Positions 6,642 to 16,332 are shown, numbered from the stretch's first letter. The stretch: DNA of 64,000 bases from Microbulbifer celer (GCF_020991125.1 NZ_CP087715.1:4255501-4319500), one strand, 5' to 3'. The notes: generated by a model not told the origin, from the letters alone. Program-made: numbers and translations.

Positions 6642-8204
6642 TCAAATAGGTCTAGGTACCAGCATTGACTCTTCTTCTTCCGAGCGATCCCTGCCGGCTT
6701 CCGGACAGTGGAAACTCTCGGTAATCTCATCGCCGTTCAGGCTGTGCAGATGTACATCAAATCCCCACAATCTGTGTAAATGCCGCAATACCTCGCCGGT
6801 ATCGCGCCCGAGGGGGCGTCGTTGGTGTTGCGTGTGGTGCAGCGTGATGGAGCGATCGCCACGGGTATCGACGGAGAATACCTGGATATTGGGCTCGCGA
6901 TTCCCAAGATTATACTGGCCAGCCAGTTTTGCCCGCAGTTCACGATAGCCATCCTCATTGTGGATGGCATTCACCACAATCTCTTTTTCCCGATCGTCGT
7001 CGGAAATGCAAAACAGCTTCAGATCCCGCATCACCTTGGGTGATAAAAACTGCAGAATAAAGCTTTCATCCTTGAAGTCGCGCATGGCGAACTGCAGGGT
7101 CTCCACCCAGTTACTGCCGGCGATATCCGGGAACCACTCCCTGTCTTCCTCGGTGGGATCTTCGCAGATGCGGCGGAGATCCGTAAAAATACTGAAGCCT
7201 AGTGCATAAGGATTGATGCCATTGTAATAGGGGCTGTCGTAGGAGGGTTGATAGATGACGCTGGTGTGGTTCTGCAGAAACTCCAGCATAAAGCCGTCGG
7301 TTACCTTGCCCCGCCGGTATAGCTCGTTCAACAGCGTGTAGTGCCAGAAGGTTGCCCAGCCCTCGTTCATAACCTGCGTCTGGCGTTGTGGATAAAAGTA
7401 CTGGGCCAGTTTGCGTACGATGCGCACCAGCTCCCTCTGCCAGTTCTCCAGTAGCGGCGCATGTTTTTCCACAAAATAGAGCAGGTTTTCCTGTGGCTCT
7501 TCCGGGAATCTATGGGGTTGAGATTCCGCTTCATCGTCGTTCATTTTCGGAATCGTACGCCACAGGTCGTTGAGTTGCCGCTGGCGGTACTCTTCGCGCT
7601 CTTTCTGGCGACGTTCCTCCTCGTGGGCGGAAATCGGATAGGGGCGCTTGTAGCGATCCACGCCGTAATTCATCAGTGCGTGGCAGGAATCCAGCAGCGC
7701 CTCCACTTCATCCACACCGTAGCGCTCTTCGCAGCGGGCGATGTAGTTTTTGGCAAACAACAGGTAATCGATAATACTGCCGGCATCGGTCCAGCTGCGG
7801 AACAGGTAGTTTCCTTTAAAAAAAGAATTGTGGCCGTAACTGGCGTGTGCAATCACTAGCGCCTGCATGGTCATGGTGTTCTCTTCCATGAGGTAGGCAA
7901 TGCAGGGATTCGAGTTGATGACGATCTCATAGGCCAGGCCCATGCGACCGCGCTGATAATTATTTTCCACACTGATGAACTGTTTACCGAAGGACCAGTG
8001 GCTGTAACCCACAGGCATACCCACAGAAGAGTAGGCGTCCATCATCTGCTCGGAGCTAATCACCTCAATCTGGTTGGGATAGGTGTCCAGCCCAAATTCT
8101 TTGGCGATTTTGGCGATTTCGCGGTCGTATTCCTGAATAAGCTCAAAGGTCCACTCGGAGGTCGTGGAAATTGGCTGAGATTTTTCCAATGTGGTATCTA
8201 GCAT
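6642..8204 (-). CDS. SpoVR family protein
   Basis: A 520-residue cytoplasmic protein of the SpoVR/YcgB family (usual length about 510). SpoVR was first seen in spore cortex formation, but this family is widespread in non-sporing bacteria and its biochemical role is unsettled. It is the last gene of prkA-yeaH-spoVR; its ATG overlaps the yeaH stop as TGATG, giving translational coupling. The family block SHWSFGKQF is present near residue 66, and conserved His-rich segments (IAHASYGHNSFFKGN, MNEGWATFWHY) resemble metal-binding motifs. The three-gene set is known to respond to starvation and stress in enterobacteria. Confidence 0.93.
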   Translation of the reverse strand: MLDTTLEKSQPISTTSEWTFELIQEYDREIAKIAKEFGLDTYPNQIEVISSEQMMDAYSSVGMPVGYSHWSFGKQFISVENNYQRGRMGLAYEIVINSNPCIAYLMEENTMTMQALVIAHASYGHNSFFKGNYLFRSWTDAGSIIDYLLFAKNYIARCEERYGVDEVEALLDSCHALMNYGVDRYKRPYPISAHEEERRQKEREEYRQRQLNDLWRTIPKMNDDEAESQPHRFPEEPQENLLYFVEKHAPLLENWQRELVRIVRKLAQYFYPQRQTQVMNEGWATFWHYTLLNELYRRGKVTDGFMLEFLQNHTSVIYQPSYDSPYYNGINPYALGFSIFTDLRRICEDPTEEDREWFPDIAGSNWVETLQFAMRDFKDESFILQFLSPKVMRDLKLFCISDDDREKEIVVNAIHNEDGYRELRAKLAGQYNLGNREPNIQVFSVDTRGDRSITLHHTQHQRRPLGRDTGEVLRHLHRLWGFDVHLHSLNGDEITESFHCPEAGRDRSEEEESMLVPRPI

Positions 8205-9484
8205 CAGGCGGCCACCTTTTCACTGAAGAGTTGGCGGAATACCGGGTAAATATCCTGTACGTCGATAATCTGCTCCATGGCGAAGTGATCCGGAAAGGCG
8301 TGTGACACACTCTGGTACTCATCCCATAGTGCCTGGTGGTCCCGGGGCGTGATTTCCACATACGAGTAGTACTGCACGTGGGGCATGATGTCGTCGATCA
8401 GGATTTTATGGCAGGTACTGGAATCGTCGTTCCAGTTGTCGCCATCCGACGCCTGGGCACCGTAGATATTCCACTCGCTGGCTGGGTAGCGCTCGCGCAT
8501 GATATCGCGCATCATCTTCAGGGCACTGGAAACGATGGTGCCACCGGTCTCACGGGAGTAAAAGAATTCCTGTTCATCTACTTCCTTGGCACTGGTGTGA
8601 TGGCGAATAAATACGACTTCGGTATATTCGTAACTGCGCTGCAAAAACAGGTACAGCAGTAGGAAAAACCGTTTGGCCATGTCCTTGGTGGCCTGGTTCA
8701 TGGACCCGGATACATCCATCAGGCAGAACATGACGGCCTTGGAGCTGGGACGGGGCTGCTTGACCAGCAAGTTGTATTTCAGATCAAAATCGTCGAGGAA
8801 TGGAATACGCTTGATACGGTTTTTGAGGTCTTCCATATCGCGTCGCAACTGCTCGACTTTGCGTTGATCCCTGAGCGCTGGATCTTTGCTCTGCTCGAGT
8901 TCCAGCTCCTGTTCGAGCAATTTTAGATTGCGACGTTTGCCACCGGAAAGGGCAATCCGCCGGGCGTTTGCCGAACGCATGGAGCGGACCACATTGAGTC
9001 TTCCCGGTGTGCCTTCGTTACAGATGCCCGCACGCACTACCTGGAAAGAATCGTTGCCGGCGAGCTTGCGCTTGACCATGTTCGGCAATTCCAACCCCTC
9101 GAACATGAAGTCAAGGAACTCTTCCTGGGAGATCTGGAACACAAACTCATCCATCCCCTCGCCGCTGTCGCTGGCACCGCTGCCGCCGCTGCCCTGCCCC
9201 TGTCCTTGCCCGGGGCGCGGGATGCGATCGCCGGTAACAAATTCTTTGTTGCCAGGCAGCACTTGCTCCATGTGACCGCCGCGGCCATTGGAGAAAATGG
9301 GTTCGTTGATATCGCGGGTGGGAATACTGATCTTCTCACCCTTGTCCATATCGGTGATGGATCGGCTGTTCATGGCCTCGCCAACGGCCTTTTTAATATG
9401 GGCTTTATAGCGCCGTAAAAAACGCTGACGGTTTACGGTACTTTTTTTCTTGCCGTTCAGGCGACGGTCGATGATGTAGCTCAT
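8204..9484 (-). CDS. yeaH: YeaH/YhbH family protein (DUF444)
   Basis: A 426-residue protein of the DUF444 family, matching the E. coli YeaH length (427). The C-terminal half has a von Willebrand-type metal site, MDVSGSM (DxSxS), near residue 270, followed by [22 protein letters not shown] Gly/Gln-rich linker ([14 protein letters not shown], about residues 93-106) follows the N-terminal basic region. It lies between prkA and spoVR and is coupled to spoVR by a TGATG overlap. It likely acts with the kinase PrkA; the molecular role is not established. Confidence 0.93.
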   Translation of the reverse strand: MSYIIDRRLNGKKKSTVNRQRFLRRYKAHIKKAVGEAMNSRSITDMDKGEKISIPTRDINEPIFSNGRGGHMEQVLPGNKEFVTGDRIPRPGQGQGQGSGGSGASDSGEGMDEFVFQISQEEFLDFMFEGLELPNMVKRKLAGNDSFQVVRAGICNEGTPGRLNVVRSMRSANARRIALSGGKRRNLKLLEQELELEQSKDPALRDQRKVEQLRRDMEDLKNRIKRIPFLDDFDLKYNLLVKQPRPSSKAVMFCLMDVSGSMNQATKDMAKRFFLLLYLFLQRSYEYTEVVFIRHHTSAKEVDEQEFFYSRETGGTIVSSALKMMRDIMRERYPASEWNIYGAQASDGDNWNDDSSTCHKILIDDIMPHVQYYSYVEITPRDHQALWDEYQSVSHAFPDHFAMEQIIDVQDIYPVFRQLFSEKVAA

Positions 9485-9570
9485 AGTACTGCCTTAGACC
9501 TGTTGGAAAATAAGGTCATTTTGTGGCGGCATCTGCACCGCCACTGAATCTCGACGGAACCACGCAGAGG

Positions 9571-11493
9571 TTACTGAGACTTCCTCACCCGCAGATACCA
9601 TTCGGAAAGCAGGCGTACCTGTTTCTCGGTATATCCACGCTCCACCATCCGCTCGACGAAGTCTGCGTGCTTCTTCTGGTCGTCTGCAGAGGCTTTGGTG
9701 TTGAACGAGATAACCGGTAGCAGATCTTCCGTATTCGAGAACATTTTTTTCTCGATCACCGCCTTGAGTTTCTCGTATGAGCGCCAATCCGGGTTTTTGC
9801 CCTGGTTGCCCGCGCGGGCGCGCAGCACAAAATTGACGATCTCGTTGCGGAAATCTTTCGGGTTGGAAATGCCCGCGGGTTTCTCGGTCTTTTCCAGCTC
9901 TTCGTTCAGCGCCGCACGGTCGAGGATTTCGCCGGTTTCCGGATCGCGGTATTCCTGGTCCTGAATCCAGAAGTCTGCGTAAGTCACGTAGCGATCGAAC
10001 AGGTTCTGGCCATACTCTGCGTAGGATTCCAGGTAAGCGGTCTGAATTTCCTTGCCGATAAACTCGACGTAGCGGGGCGCCAGGTATTCCTTGATGAACC
10101 CGAGGTAGTTTTCCTGCTGCTCCGGTGGGAACTGTTGCTGTTCAATCTGCTGTTCCAGTACATACAGCAGGTGGACCGGGTTGGCCGCCACCTCGGTGGC
10201 ATCGAAGTTGAATACCTTGGACAGAATCTTGAATGCGAAGCGGGTGGACAGGCCGTTCATGCCTTCATCGACACCGGCGTTATCGCGGTATTCCTGGATT
10301 GTTTTGGCTTTGGGATCGGTGTCCTTCAGGTTCTCGCCATCGTACACCCGCATCTTGGAGAAGATGCTCGAGTTTTCCGGGTTTTTGACCCGCGACAGTA
10401 CGGAGAACTGTGCCAGCATTCGCAGGGTGTCCGGGGCGCACGGCGCTTTGGACAGGGAACTGTGCTCCAGCAACTTGTCGTAAATTTTCATTTCTTCTTT
10501 TACGCGCAGGCAATAGGGCACCTTGACGATGTAAATACGATCAAGGAAAGCTTCGTTATTGCGATTGTTGCGGAATGACTGCCACTCGGACTCGTTGGAG
10601 TGCGCCAGAATCACGCCGTTAAACGGAATCGCGCCCAGCCCTTCGGTACTGTTGTAATTGCCTTCCTGGGTGGCGGTCAGCAGTGGGTGCAGCACCTTGA
10701 TCGGCGCTTTGAACATTTCCACAAACTCCATCAGCCCCTGATTGGAGCGACACAGGCTGCCGGAGAAACTGTAAGCGTCGGGGTCGTTCTGGGGGAAGTC
10801 CTCCAGCTTGCGAATATCCACCTTGCCCACCAGGGAGGAAATATCCTGATTGTTCTCATCACCGGGCTCGGTTTTCGCAATCGCGGTCTGGTCGAGAATC
10901 GAGGGGCGGAGTTTGACCACTTTGAACTTGCTGATATCGCCCTGGTATTCATGCAGGCGCTTGACCGCCCAGGGAGACATGATGGTATTCACGTAGCGGC
11001 GTGGAATGCCGTAGTCCTCCTCCAGGATCTGGCCGTCTTCCGAGGGAGAGAACAGGGCCAGCGGCGATTCAAACACCGGCGAGCCTTTGATGGCGTAGAT
11101 CGGCACCTGCTCCATCAATGCCTTGAGGCGCTCGGCCAGTGAGGATTTACCGCCGCCGACAGGGCCCAGCAGGTAGAGAATCTGTTTCTTCTCCTCCAGC
11201 CCCTGTGCCGCGTGACGGAAGAAAGAAACAATCTGCTCGATGGCCTCTTCCATTCCGTAGAATTCGCTGAATGCTTTGTAGCGTTTGATGACCTTGTTGG
11301 AAAAGATGCGCGAGAGTCGTGGATCGCGGGAGGTGTCTACCAGCTCGGCTTCGCCGATTGCCATCAGCATGCGTTCGGCGGGGGATGCATAGGCGCTGCG
11401 ATCATTTTTACACAGCTCCAGATATTCCTGGATGGTGAGTTCTTCCTCCTGAATCGACTCGTAGCGTTCCAGGTAGTGGTTGAATATCGACAT
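9571..11493 (-). CDS. yeaG: PrkA/YeaG serine protein kinase
   Basis: A 640-residue AAA+/kinase fusion, first gene of the prkA-yeaH-spoVR operon. Walker A is GPVGGGKSSLAERL (about residues 105-118), the AAA domain spans roughly 60-380, and the C-terminal PrkA kinase domain follows. The frame stays open upstream for about 100 codons, but MSIFNHYLERYESIQEEELT is the family start, and GGGAG sits 10-12 bases before ATG 11493. YeaG in E. coli is induced by nitrogen starvation and RpoS. I looked for a sigma54 site upstream and did not find one with correct spacing. The gap to yeaH is 86 bases. Confidence 0.95.
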   Translation of the reverse strand: MSIFNHYLERYESIQEEELTIQEYLELCKNDRSAYASPAERMLMAIGEAELVDTSRDPRLSRIFSNKVIKRYKAFSEFYGMEEAIEQIVSFFRHAAQGLEEKKQILYLLGPVGGGKSSLAERLKALMEQVPIYAIKGSPVFESPLALFSPSEDGQILEEDYGIPRRYVNTIMSPWAVKRLHEYQGDISKFKVVKLRPSILDQTAIAKTEPGDENNQDISSLVGKVDIRKLEDFPQNDPDAYSFSGSLCRSNQGLMEFVEMFKAPIKVLHPLLTATQEGNYNSTEGLGAIPFNGVILAHSNESEWQSFRNNRNNEAFLDRIYIVKVPYCLRVKEEMKIYDKLLEHSSLSKAPCAPDTLRMLAQFSVLSRVKNPENSSIFSKMRVYDGENLKDTDPKAKTIQEYRDNAGVDEGMNGLSTRFAFKILSKVFNFDATEVAANPVHLLYVLEQQIEQQQFPPEQQENYLGFIKEYLAPRYVEFIGKEIQTAYLESYAEYGQNLFDRYVTYADFWIQDQEYRDPETGEILDRAALNEELEKTEKPAGISNPKDFRNEIVNFVLRARAGNQGKNPDWRSYEKLKAVIEKKMFSNTEDLLPVISFNTKASADDQKKHADFVERMVERGYTEKQVRLLSEWYLRVRKSQ

Positions 11494-11875
11494 GGTGTAC
11501 GACTCCCTGTAGCGTACCGCGACAGTAACTGGCCTCCAGCCGTGGAGTGCCAACTGCGCTGCAGCGTGGTGGTGACCGCGAATACATCTCGCAACGAATG
11601 CTGAAGAGCGCTGACGCGCGAGAACGCTATCTTTATTACCTATTAATGGCGCGACGATGCTGCTGTCGCAACAGGGGACTGCTATCCCCGCACTTTCAGG
11701 ATAGCCACCGCTGTGGTCTTCAATGTTGAATCGGCCAAAGATGGGTTGAATGTTGCGCCAGTTTTGCGAAACCCCTGGAAGGCGTAGAATAGCTCGCACA
11801 AATGGCAGGTTAGACTGCCGCCGCCTTCAAATTCACCCATCGGAAGGCAAAATTCGCGAACAGGAAAGGAAAAGC
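11494..11875. other. Divergent intergenic region, prkA and galE
   Basis: This 382-base region separates the prkA operon (minus) from galE (plus) and must hold both promoters. Open frames extend into it from both genes but lack ribosome sites. TGGCACTCC on the minus strand near 11550 resembles half of a sigma54 site, but the -12 GC is one base out of register. I see nothing else I can support. Confidence 0.4.
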
Positions 11876-12901
11876 ATGAAAGTTCTGGTAACCGGGGGCG
11901 CGGGCTATATCGGCAGCCACACCTGCGTAGAGTTGATTCAGGCCGGTTTTGAGCCGGTGGTTGTGGACAACCTCTGTAACAGCAGTGAAGAGGCCCTGCG
12001 TAGGGTTGAGGCGATCACCGGTGTTGCGGTCCCGTTCCATCAGGTGGATATCAGGGACGCGGATGCACTGGGCGACGTTTTCCGTCATTACGACATTGCT
12101 GCAGTGATCCACTTTGCCGGCCTCAAGGCGGTTGGAGAATCTGTTGCTCAACCTTTGCGTTATTACCAGAATAATGTCGCAGGCACGCTCACCCTCTGTG
12201 AAGTGATGGAGTCCTTTGGTGTACGCCAGCTGATATTCAGCTCATCCGCTACCGTTTATGGCGATCCGGCCTCTGTGCCCATCCGCGAAGACTTCGCTAC
12301 CGGCGCTACCAACCCCTATGGGGCCAGTAAGCTGATGGTGGAGGATATGCTCAGGGATCTGTGTCAGGCACCGGATAGTCAGTGGAAAGTGAGCCTGCTG
12401 CGCTACTTCAACCCCATCGGTGCCCATAAGAGCGGCACCATCGGCGAAGATCCTGCAGGTATCCCCAACAACCTGCTGCCCTACGTGGCACAAGTCGCCG
12501 TCGGTCGCCTCCCACAACTACAGGTATTTGGTGACGACTATGCAACTGCGGATGGTACGGGCGTGCGCGACTATATCCATGTGGTGGACCTGGCTCGCGG
12601 ACATCTGGCGGCACTCAACAAGCTTAAACAGGAAGATACGGACGCCGGTTGTTATACCTACAACCTGGGCACTGGCCGTGGTAGCTCTGTGCTGGAAATC
12701 GTGCGCGCGTTTGCCGAGGCGTCCGGCAAAGAAATTCCCTACAAGATCGTACCCCGCCGGCCCGGAGATATTGCCGAGTGTTACGCAGACCCGACCTATG
12801 CCGAACAGGAGCTGGGCTGGAAAACCGAGCTCGATCTAAAACGTATGGTGGAAGATACCTGGCGCTGGCAGTCGCAGAATCCAAACGGGTACAAAAGCTG
12901 A
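11876..12901 (+). CDS. galE: UDP-glucose 4-epimerase
   Basis: A 341-residue extended SDR that interconverts UDP-glucose and UDP-galactose for polysaccharide and LPS sugars. [11 protein letters not shown] is the NAD-binding loop at the N-terminus. The catalytic YxxxK is NPYGASK near residue 149, with SSSATVYG before it. The start is ATG 11876, preceded by AGGAAAGG; an upstream in-frame extension has no ribosome site. It is a single gene divergent from prkA, ending just before two strong hairpins that separate it from the convergent DUF4168 gene. Confidence 0.95.
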   Translation: MKVLVTGGAGYIGSHTCVELIQAGFEPVVVDNLCNSSEEALRRVEAITGVAVPFHQVDIRDADALGDVFRHYDIAAVIHFAGLKAVGESVAQPLRYYQNNVAGTLTLCEVMESFGVRQLIFSSSATVYGDPASVPIREDFATGATNPYGASKLMVEDMLRDLCQAPDSQWKVSLLRYFNPIGAHKSGTIGEDPAGIPNNLLPYVAQVAVGRLPQLQVFGDDYATADGTGVRDYIHVVDLARGHLAALNKLKQEDTDAGCYTYNLGTGRGSSVLEIVRAFAEASGKEIPYKIVPRRPGDIAECYADPTYAEQELGWKTELDLKRMVEDTWRWQSQNPNGYKS

Positions 12902-12910
12902 TTGATGTGA

Positions 12911-12951
12911 GATTACAGCCTGAGCCCGGCTCACTGGCTCAGGCTGTAATC
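12911..12951. terminator. Perfect 16-bp hairpin after galE
   Basis: Arms 12911-12926 and 12936-12951 are perfectly complementary over 16 bases (key core AGCCTGAGCC) around a nine-base loop. It sits ten bases after the galE stop, between convergent genes. There is no T-run on either side, so it may halt polymerase weakly, protect the 3' ends of both mRNAs, or be a short repeat. Confidence 0.5.
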
Positions 12952-12952
12952 A

Positions 12953-12986
12953 GCAGGGCGCGCTAGGATCCCGTAACACGCCCTGC
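12953..12986. terminator. Second hairpin between galE and DUF4168 gene
   Basis: GCAGGGCG (12953-12960) and CGCCCTGC (12979-12986) form an eight-pair stem with an 18-base loop, one base after the preceding perfect hairpin. Together they fill the gap between the convergent genes and probably act as a bidirectional transcript end. Confidence 0.4.
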
Positions 12987-13001
12987 CAAGCAGGGAAGAC
13001 G

Positions 13002-13397
13002 TTATTTCAGTTGTGCAAGTTTTTCAGCCAGTTTGGGATCTTTCATCACAGCCTGGACAATCTGATTGTATTTTGAGCGTGAAAGTCCGGCGGATTCCAC
13101 AGCGGAAATCATTCTGGAGTTGGCTTCCTCACGCAGCTTTTGCGCTTCCTCTGGATCCTGGGTGGTTTGTAACTTGGCAGAAATCTCGGTGCGAATCGCA
13201 TCCACCTTGCTCTGGGCCTCATTGAATGCGGTCAGGTCGCTATCGGTGAAAGTGGTAGGCGTCGCTGCCTGGGACGGTTGTGCGTAGGCACCGGCATCTG
13301 CGTTGGTGTCGGATTGCTGGGCGTGAACGGACATGCCGAAAGTCAGTAACAGTGCGGTAGCCAGGTGACAGGTAATCGTGGACGTCCACTTTTTCAT
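13002..13397 (-). CDS. DUF4168 domain periplasmic protein
   Basis: A 131-residue exported protein. The N-terminus (MKKWTSTITCHLATALLLTFG, cleavage near VHAQQ) is a signal peptide. The mature part carries the DUF4168 pattern: FTDSDLTAFNEAQSKVDAIR, a charged helical middle, then GLSRSKYNQIVQAVMKDPKLAEKL. ATG 13397 is chosen over a TTG five codons upstream because GGAG is correctly spaced for it. The function of the family is unknown. It is divergent from the ECF sigma gene, so it may belong to that regulon, but nothing in the sequence proves this. Confidence 0.85.
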   Translation of the reverse strand: MKKWTSTITCHLATALLLTFGMSVHAQQSDTNADAGAYAQPSQAATPTTFTDSDLTAFNEAQSKVDAIRTEISAKLQTTQDPEEAQKLREEANSRMISAVESAGLSRSKYNQIVQAVMKDPKLAEKLAQLK

Positions 13398-13566
13398 TTC
13401 GGATGACTCCAATTATTGCAGTTAACTTGTCTTAATTTGATCTGCGGCAACTTTTGCTGCCGCCATCACTTACACAAACAAGACAGCTTCCATCCGGTTC
13501 CAAAAAATTCTGATAAACCCGATTTCCCTCTGTATTGGTTGAAAAGCAACCATATTTCGGAGTTTC

Positions 13567-13600
13567 GGGAACTTTATTCATAGATACCTGTTAGTGGTAC
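13567..13600 (+). promoter_or_regulatory. ECF-type promoter candidate upstream of the sigma factor gene
   Basis: GGGAACTTT (13567-13575) matches the AAC core of ECF -35 elements and lies about 85 bases before the sigma gene. A matching -10 (GTTA or GATA region near 13590) is weak. Autoregulation is typical for ECF factors. The call rests mainly on the -35 motif. Confidence 0.3.
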
Positions 13601-13655
13601 TGTGTGAGAGCTCATTAGCTTTTACAGATGACAGCAAACTGGCAGCGAGCGCTCT

Positions 13656-14198
13656 ATGAATTTTGAACAAAACGTGTGCAAGCAAATACCCCATTTGCGT
13701 CGGTACGCACAGAGCCTGACCAATGATTCGGTTGCTGCTGAAGACCTTGTACAGGATTGCCTGGAGCGCGCATTGCGCAAGCGCTTACTTTGGCGCCGCA
13801 GCGGCAATGTCCGCGCCTGGTTATTTCGGATGCTATATCGAATTTTCCTGAATCACCGCAGCAGTGCGGCGACCCGAAGAGAAGTCTCCTCAACCAACCC
13901 GGGGGAGGACCTTCACGTGACAGCGGATCACGACGCGCAATTACTGTGCAGGGATGCCGCTTCAGCCATTGAGCGGTTGCCGGTGGAGCAGCGTGCAGCA
14001 CTGATGCTGATCGTGCTGGAAAACCCCAGCTATGAAGAGGCAGCAGATATCTTGGGAATCAAAGTGGGAACGCTGCGCTCGCGGCTATCCCGGGCCCGGG
14101 AGTTTGTACGCGAATATTGCCAGCCTGCAGACCGTGCCCCCCGCACGGCAAGTGCCGTATCAGGCTCTGAGGGAGCGATGTTACGTCGCGTAAAGTAA
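13656..14198 (+). CDS. ECF-family RNA polymerase sigma factor
   Basis: A 180-residue group 4 sigma factor. Region 2 (about residues 8-75) includes AEDLVQDCLERAL and WLFRMLYRIFLNHRR-type sequence for -10 recognition. Region 4 (about 103-160) has IERLPVEQRAALMLIVLENPSYEEAADILGI, the -35-binding helix-turn-helix, and GTLRSRLSRAR. The C-terminal ~20 residues are an extra polar tail. It is followed after 65 bases by a membrane protein with the features of an anti-sigma factor, so the pair likely senses an envelope signal. Confidence 0.92.
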   Translation: MNFEQNVCKQIPHLRRYAQSLTNDSVAAEDLVQDCLERALRKRLLWRRSGNVRAWLFRMLYRIFLNHRSSAATRREVSSTNPGEDLHVTADHDAQLLCRDAASAIERLPVEQRAALMLIVLENPSYEEAADILGIKVGTLRSRLSRAREFVREYCQPADRAPRTASAVSGSEGAMLRRVK

Positions 14199-14263
14199 AT
14201 CGCCAGCGTAATTGATAGTGCGCAGACAGTAATCAGGAAAGGGTCGTCAGAAGAGGCAACACT

Positions 14264-15199
14264 ATGTTTGGCCGGAACCAAGCGCAGGAAAAACCAGCAG
14301 TGCAGATGGAGGATCTGAGTGCGTTCGCCGACGGGGCTCTCTCCCCATCGCGGGCGCGAGTCGTGGCTGAACATCTGCGTCGCCACCGGGATAGTGCCGA
14401 CGTGGTTTACCAGTATTGGTGTCAGGACGCTGAGCTGATGGGCAGCTTCTCTGGTCTGGACGATGAAACATCGGCAGCGCGCGACAGTGAGTTACCACCG
14501 CGCCTGCGGAATCCGGACCTGGGCTGGTTTCGCGCCGTAGCCGCATCCGTACTATTTGTTTCCGGTATCGTGGTTGGCGGTGCGTCAGACCTTATCCCCG
14601 GGCTTGGCGAAGCCCCCGCTTCGACATCAGGCGATGACGGCGTGGGAGGTCCTCTGGTTGAAATGGCCCCAGCTGTTCCCCAAAAACAGGCGGTTGCACC
14701 AATAACGGTCAGTGATGCCGGGGAAATCCCCGCCCTGCAGCAGGAAGGCGCTCCAGTGCCGCCCAAGCCCAGTGTGGCTACATTGTCTAACGAGCCTGCG
14801 TTGAGTCTGCCCGAACCTGACATGCTGCCGAAAAGTCAGCTTTCCCCTCCGCCGCAATCCCAGACGTTCCATTTCACGGGTGCCGATGGTGTCCAGCTGA
14901 CGCTGATCAAATCACGCCTCGCCAGTGCCGTGGATGAAACCGCAATCGAAGCCCCTTCCATCGGCGGTACGGACGAAGTCCGATGGATACAGGGCGAGAA
15001 TGTCCTGACACTAACCGGTAATCTCGATCCGGCAGGGTTATTGCTTGTGGCAATGAAGCTGCAGACGCAAAACGCTGGCAATGGCACCGGTGCAGCGGGC
15101 GCAGGATTGCAGGCAACTCCCGGCACCACTGCCGAGCAACCGACGGCAACGACCGAGTCAGCCTCGGTACGCTCGGAAGCACCATTGCACAGTCTCTGA
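14264..15199 (+). CDS. Membrane anti-sigma factor-like protein
   Basis: A 311-residue protein next to the ECF sigma gene. The cytoplasmic part (about 1-86) begins with a helical segment (MEDLSAFADGALSPSRARVVAEHLRRHRD) like the ADGxL and HLxxC helices of anti-sigma domains, but the HxxxCxxC zinc site is missing. One transmembrane helix follows (FRAVAASVLFVSGIVVGG, about 88-105). A Pro/Ala-rich linker leads to a small outer domain (about 205-265) and an Ala/Thr-rich tail. The anti-sigma role is inferred from gene order and topology. Confidence 0.75.
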   Translation: MFGRNQAQEKPAVQMEDLSAFADGALSPSRARVVAEHLRRHRDSADVVYQYWCQDAELMGSFSGLDDETSAARDSELPPRLRNPDLGWFRAVAASVLFVSGIVVGGASDLIPGLGEAPASTSGDDGVGGPLVEMAPAVPQKQAVAPITVSDAGEIPALQQEGAPVPPKPSVATLSNEPALSLPEPDMLPKSQLSPPPQSQTFHFTGADGVQLTLIKSRLASAVDETAIEAPSIGGTDEVRWIQGENVLTLTGNLDPAGLLLVAMKLQTQNAGNGTGAAGAGLQATPGTTAEQPTATTESASVRSEAPLHSL

Positions 15200-15424
15200 T
15201 CACTTCGTGGAAGTCTTGCTCGATACCAAAGAGGGGTAACTGCAGCTGCAGATTGTCTGGTGTTGGCGTGCCTCGTCGTGAAGTGTCGTGGTGAAGTGTA
15301 ATGGTCTGTAATGGCTTGCTATTGATTCTTAATCCAGATCAATCAATTATGCGTCATATAGGATGCAAATTGTGCTTGGCGAATACTGCGTCAGGTTGTC
15401 AGACTGGATGGAAAGGAGATGGCA

Positions 15425-16249
15425 ATGGAACCTGCTGTGGGAGCTTCTGATAAGGAAAATACGGTAAGCGATAACGCGGAAAGAGGCGCTGCGGCGAGAG
15501 TCCATTCGGCTGTGGAACAACTCCCCAAGCCCTGGCGTGCAACCGGCTGGCTTATGGTTTTTGCCCTGCTGCATTTTGTCGGTGTTTTTCTGTACATCGC
15601 AGGTTACGGTGGATATCTCGGTGCCAAACTGGGGGCTGCTGGCCAAGTAGTGGACCCCGCGGCCATCCAGGCCGAAGTGGCCGCGCATATCACAACACCG
15701 ACGGCGATGGCCGGAATGTATCTTGTCCAGTTTGTGTTTATTTTGCCGGTTCTGCTTTTGGTGGCGCGGTTCAGGACACAACCGGCGCTGGATACCCTGG
15801 CCGTTAAGGCCTTTCCCAGAAAGCAATTACTGCCGTGGATTGGTGTGCTGCTTGCCTTTATCGCGCTGGAAGTGGCTGCGGTTCAATGGTTTGATATCGA
15901 GCCGGGCCAATTTATGGAGACCCTTGCCGGCAGCAAGCATCTGCTACTGGCGTTGATCATCGTATTTGCCGCGCCGCTATTGGAAGAGTTGGTTTTTCGT
16001 GGCTATCTCTTCCGCGCCTGGCGTCACTCCCGGCTTGGGTTCAGCGGCACGCTGTTACTGACCTCCATCCTCTTCGCATTATTGCATGCGGGCCAGTATC
16101 ACTGGATTCAATTGAGCTTTATTTTTGTGCTCGCACTTATTCTCGGGGTAGCGCGTGAAAAAAGTGGTTCAGTACTACTGCCGATGTTGCTCCATCTGCT
16201 CAATAACCTGACCAGCGCGGTCGTGGTAATTTACTTTGGGATTCTTTAA
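15425..16249 (+). CDS. CPBP-family intramembrane metalloprotease
   Basis: A 274-residue multi-pass membrane protein. Motif 1 is EELVFRGYLFRAW (EExxxR) near residue 185, motif 2 LLHAGQYHW (FxxxH-like), motif 3 LLHLLNN; these are the catalytic Glu and His residues of CPBP (CAAX/Rce1-like) proteases. About seven hydrophobic helices are visible. ATG 15425 is chosen because AAGGAG sits six bases upstream; an ATG two codons earlier touches the ribosome site. Bacterial CPBP members act in protein maturation, bacteriocin immunity or unknown roles. Substrate not evident. Confidence 0.88.
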   Translation: MEPAVGASDKENTVSDNAERGAAARVHSAVEQLPKPWRATGWLMVFALLHFVGVFLYIAGYGGYLGAKLGAAGQVVDPAAIQAEVAAHITTPTAMAGMYLVQFVFILPVLLLVARFRTQPALDTLAVKAFPRKQLLPWIGVLLAFIALEVAAVQWFDIEPGQFMETLAGSKHLLLALIIVFAAPLLEELVFRGYLFRAWRHSRLGFSGTLLLTSILFALLHAGQYHWIQLSFIFVLALILGVAREKSGSVLLPMLLHLLNNLTSAVVVIYFGIL

Positions 16250-16298
16250 AAGTATTAAAAAGAAAATTCCAAGTGCGTGCGCTAATATCGGGAATAGT

Positions 16299-16332
16299 GG
16301 TATAAGAAAATAACCGCGGTATAAGACAATAA
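16299..16332 (+). repeat. Tandem 15-bp direct repeat upstream of small membrane protein gene
   Basis: GGTATAAGAAAATAA (16299-16313) is repeated as GGTATAAGACAATAA (16318-16332), with a period of 19 bases, close to two helical turns, ending 20 bases before the GTG of the next gene. The arrangement is that of a tandem regulator-binding site. Confidence 0.55.

Noticed and set aside
11545-11565. Possible sigma54 promoter for prkA on the minus strand
   Set aside because: TGGCAC is present, but the GC of the -12 element is one base out of the strict spacing.
11494-11799. 102-codon N-terminal extension of PrkA
   Set aside because: PrkA homologues start at MSIFNHYLERY, and a good ribosome site sits directly before ATG 11493.
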